Shown piece by piece: positions 62,036-64,000 of a stretch of DNA of 64,000 nt. A program made the translations under genes and the position numbers. Within the stretch, counting starts at the first letter, position 1. Every line of letters starts with the position of its first letter. The stretch is from Diphasiastrum complanatum (taxonomy: Eukaryota > Streptophyta > Lycopodiopsida > Lycopodiales > Lycopodiaceae): NCBI GenBank assembly GCA_029204225.1, contig CM055099.1:64043614-64107613 (forward strand), in the 5' to 3' direction. The notes under the pieces were generated by a model. It was not told the DNA's origin and did no database searches. It worked only from the letters and a program-made list of their open reading frames with translations.

Positions 62036-62460
62036 TCACATGATCCCCCCGCTCATCCACGATGAGCCTCCATAATGAACCCCCCACAAATCTATTTTCA
62101 TTTTTTGCCCACATGTGCTTCGCGATGAGCTCCACGAGCCAGAACTACGAACCAGAGTGTTAAAACCAACTTATAACAGCACACAATGAGATAAAACTAA
62201 CCTCTAATGGCACACAATGAGCTAAAACTAGCTGCGTTTTCTGAACAGAGACCGAAAACGAAGGAAAGAATGGATGCCAAACATGACTCGTCTACCAACT
62301 GCTAACCACAGTGATAACCATGCTCTGAGGTAAACTAGACCTAAGGTTGCAGTTCATCTTGGCGCTCAGCCATGCTCATCTTGGAACATCGATTTTGCTC
62401 ATCCGGATGAGCAGGAGCAGTGCTCATCTTGCCTCATCCAGGGGGAGATCCAAGATGAGC
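62036..62460. repeat. GATGAGC/GCTCATC palindrome cluster upstream of MCRS1
   Basis: At least ten copies of CTCATC or GATGAG, several paired as GCTCATCCGGATGAGC-type palindromes, occur at both flanks of a 425-bp stretch. The arrangement resembles subterminal repeats of a DNA element. Confidence 0.55.
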
Positions 62461-62482
62461 GTGACAAAACAACTCGTGGCCA

Positions 62483-62484
<2 letters not shown>

Positions 62485-62522
<38 letters not shown>

Positions 62523-62605
62523 GCTATTTCTCATCCCAAAACCCTAAAAAACCTTCACCCTAAAAATTTTCTAAAAAATTTGAAAAAGTCTCTCTCCCTA
62601 GATCG

Positions 62606-62663
<58 letters not shown>
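62485..62663. repeat. Two (CT)n microsatellites
   Basis: CT runs at 62485-62519 and 62607-62663. Confidence 0.95.
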
Positions 62664-62664
<1 letters not shown>

Positions 62665-62799
62665 CGCGTATATATTTTTCTCTCTCTACGAAAGTTCCAA
62701 ATCTTTCTCTCTCTACGAAAGTTCCAAAAAACGATCTTTTCTAGAACGTTCCAGAAAACTGTCTGTCACCCTTTAGCTATCCGTCAAGAGAAAACTACA

Positions 62800-63180
62800 T
62801 GTCGCCCCCATCATTGACGTTTTGGGCACACGTGGCCCTTGATCTCTCATTGGACATTGTCATATCCGCAGAGCGAGGGCATGTTTTCCTCACTGGAGAT
62901 TTTAACGCCGTGACATCATCGTGATAGTTAGAGTTTTATGACACAACCGACCGGCTCCGCGTTCATGCCCTTGACAATGATGAGATAGGAGTTACTACGA
63001 TTTCCAAGGACAGTTTGGGACCTATTACTCCATATGGTGAGTACTTACTACAGTTGGTAGAGGCCCATGAGTTCGCCATTTATAATGGCCTAACTAGTTG
63101 GCCAGACTCAAACAGATATACTTGTCACCCTCATAGTGTCAGACACAGTGTCGTTGATCATCTCATGGGGTCACCATCAT
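62800..63180 (+). pseudogene. LINE endonuclease fragment
   Basis: The frames contain GHVFLTGDFNAVTSS, the GDFN motif of the exonuclease-endonuclease-phosphatase domain. After stops comes FYDTTDRLRVHALDNDE, then SLGPITPYGEYLLQLVEAHE and finally SVVDHLMGS. No RT follows in the window. Confidence 0.85.
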
Positions 63181-63194
63181 CCATACCTCTTGTA

Positions 63195-63663
63195 AGGGAA
63201 GCTCCCTAAGATCCTGCTTGCAAGATAACACACAATGGAAAACACGCTATGGATCAATTACCCAACCCAGAACAAGAAGCATGAGTGTAGAGTAAAACCC
63301 TGGCAATGAATCCATGATCACAATGAGGAGTAGGGCGAGTTTGGCCTCAATATATAGAGCCAAAAGCAATCTAGGCACATAGTCATGCATAGCCCTAAGT
63401 CCTCTATACATAGATTCACCTAGAATAGAGTCCTAAGCATGGACCACCTATTCATAGAATTGCTATTGATAACTCTACACATGCATACAATGTCTCATAC
63501 CTTGTCTAAACTCCATTTGATGTGTTCTGGGCCTCACAAGGATATTAGTTACTTTCGGGTCACATATAGTATGATGTGGCATAACTAACAGCTTGATTTA
63601 CTGAAGTATCGTGTATCCAAGACTAGGAGTATACTGAATCCTATGTACTAGTCATGGACATAA
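63195..63663 (-). repeat. Right LTR of a minus-strand gypsy-like element
   Basis: The minus strand starts TGTTATGTCCATGACTAG right after the polypurine tract CAAGGAGGGAAGAA (63664-63677). The far end is not resolved. Confidence 0.6.
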
Positions 63664-64000
63664 CATTCTTCCCTCCTTGAACTGTTTCTATCCTTAGAAA
63701 CTCTCTAAACAGGAAAGAACAATAGGAACAGTTCTTTTAACTTTAAATATCAACCTAGAAAATCATTATCCTTAGTCTAACTTTCACATCAAACAAGTAC
63801 TCAGAGATAATCCTATTTCCAAGTGATAATCTCTGCACTGGAGTACAACTCAGGTTTGAAAAAGTACACTAAGCGATAAATTTCCCAACTGGGTTATATT
63901 CACCATAAGTTAGTAACATCACCTTCATGTAAATCATTTACATGAAACACTGGGTGAGATAACCTAACTTAAGAGATTAAAGTTAAAGAAATAATAAAAT
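63664..64000 (-). other. Polypurine tract and internal 3' end of the same gypsy element
   Basis: Non-coding sequence running off the window. The element body lies beyond the right edge. Confidence 0.5.

Overview
This window is nuclear DNA of a land plant with a large, repeat-rich genome. It holds two host genes, both split by spliceosomal introns of up to 14 kb. Around and inside them lie many decayed Ty1/copia and Ty3/gypsy retrotransposons, LINE and SINE pieces, hAT-like miniature elements and long CT/GA microsatellites. Long TE-filled introns suggest a fern, lycophyte or gymnosperm, but the sequence alone does not settle the lineage. I found no bacterial operon, CRISPR array, rRNA gene or intact tRNA gene.

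Layout. 1-5.5 kb: remains of a minus-strand gypsy element (primer site, gag zinc knuckles, protease) plus an unexplained 193-codon ORF. 5.5-10.8 kb: a nearly full-length but dead plus-strand copia element with a 5'-truncated left LTR. 10.8-13.8 kb: another minus-strand gypsy gag and primer site. 13.8-29.75 kb, plus strand: host gene 1, assembled here from eight exons (231 aa). It encodes a YjbQ/UPF0047 protein (secondary thiamine-phosphate synthase family) behind a probable plastid transit peptide. Its introns contain repeat arrays, an antisense ORF, copia, gypsy and LINE fragments and an hAT-like element. 29.75-36.6 kb: the gap between the two convergent genes, with two SINE-like insertions. 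36.6-61.95 kb, minus strand: host gene 2, also assembled from eight exons (860 aa). It is an MCRS1 (microspherule protein 1, EMB1967-like) homologue with an N-terminal MCRS_N domain and a C-terminal FHA domain. Its sixth intron is about 14.1 kb and holds a gag-only gypsy element that itself carries a copia insertion and two hAT-like insertions. 62-64 kb: the GA-rich leader and upstream region of gene 2, a LINE endonuclease fragment and the 3' LTR of another minus-strand gypsy element.

The two genes have no obvious functional link: one is a probable plastid metabolic enzyme, the other a probable nuclear chromatin-complex subunit. All 14 introns are GT-AG and the exon phases join without a break. 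The exceptions to certainty are the acceptor of MCRS1 exon 2 and the very end of the YjbQ gene. The most distinctive mobile component is a family of three hAT-like non-autonomous elements (0.62-0.86 kb) with CATAG-type ends, 8-bp target-site duplications and CGCG-centred subterminal palindromes that differ between copies.
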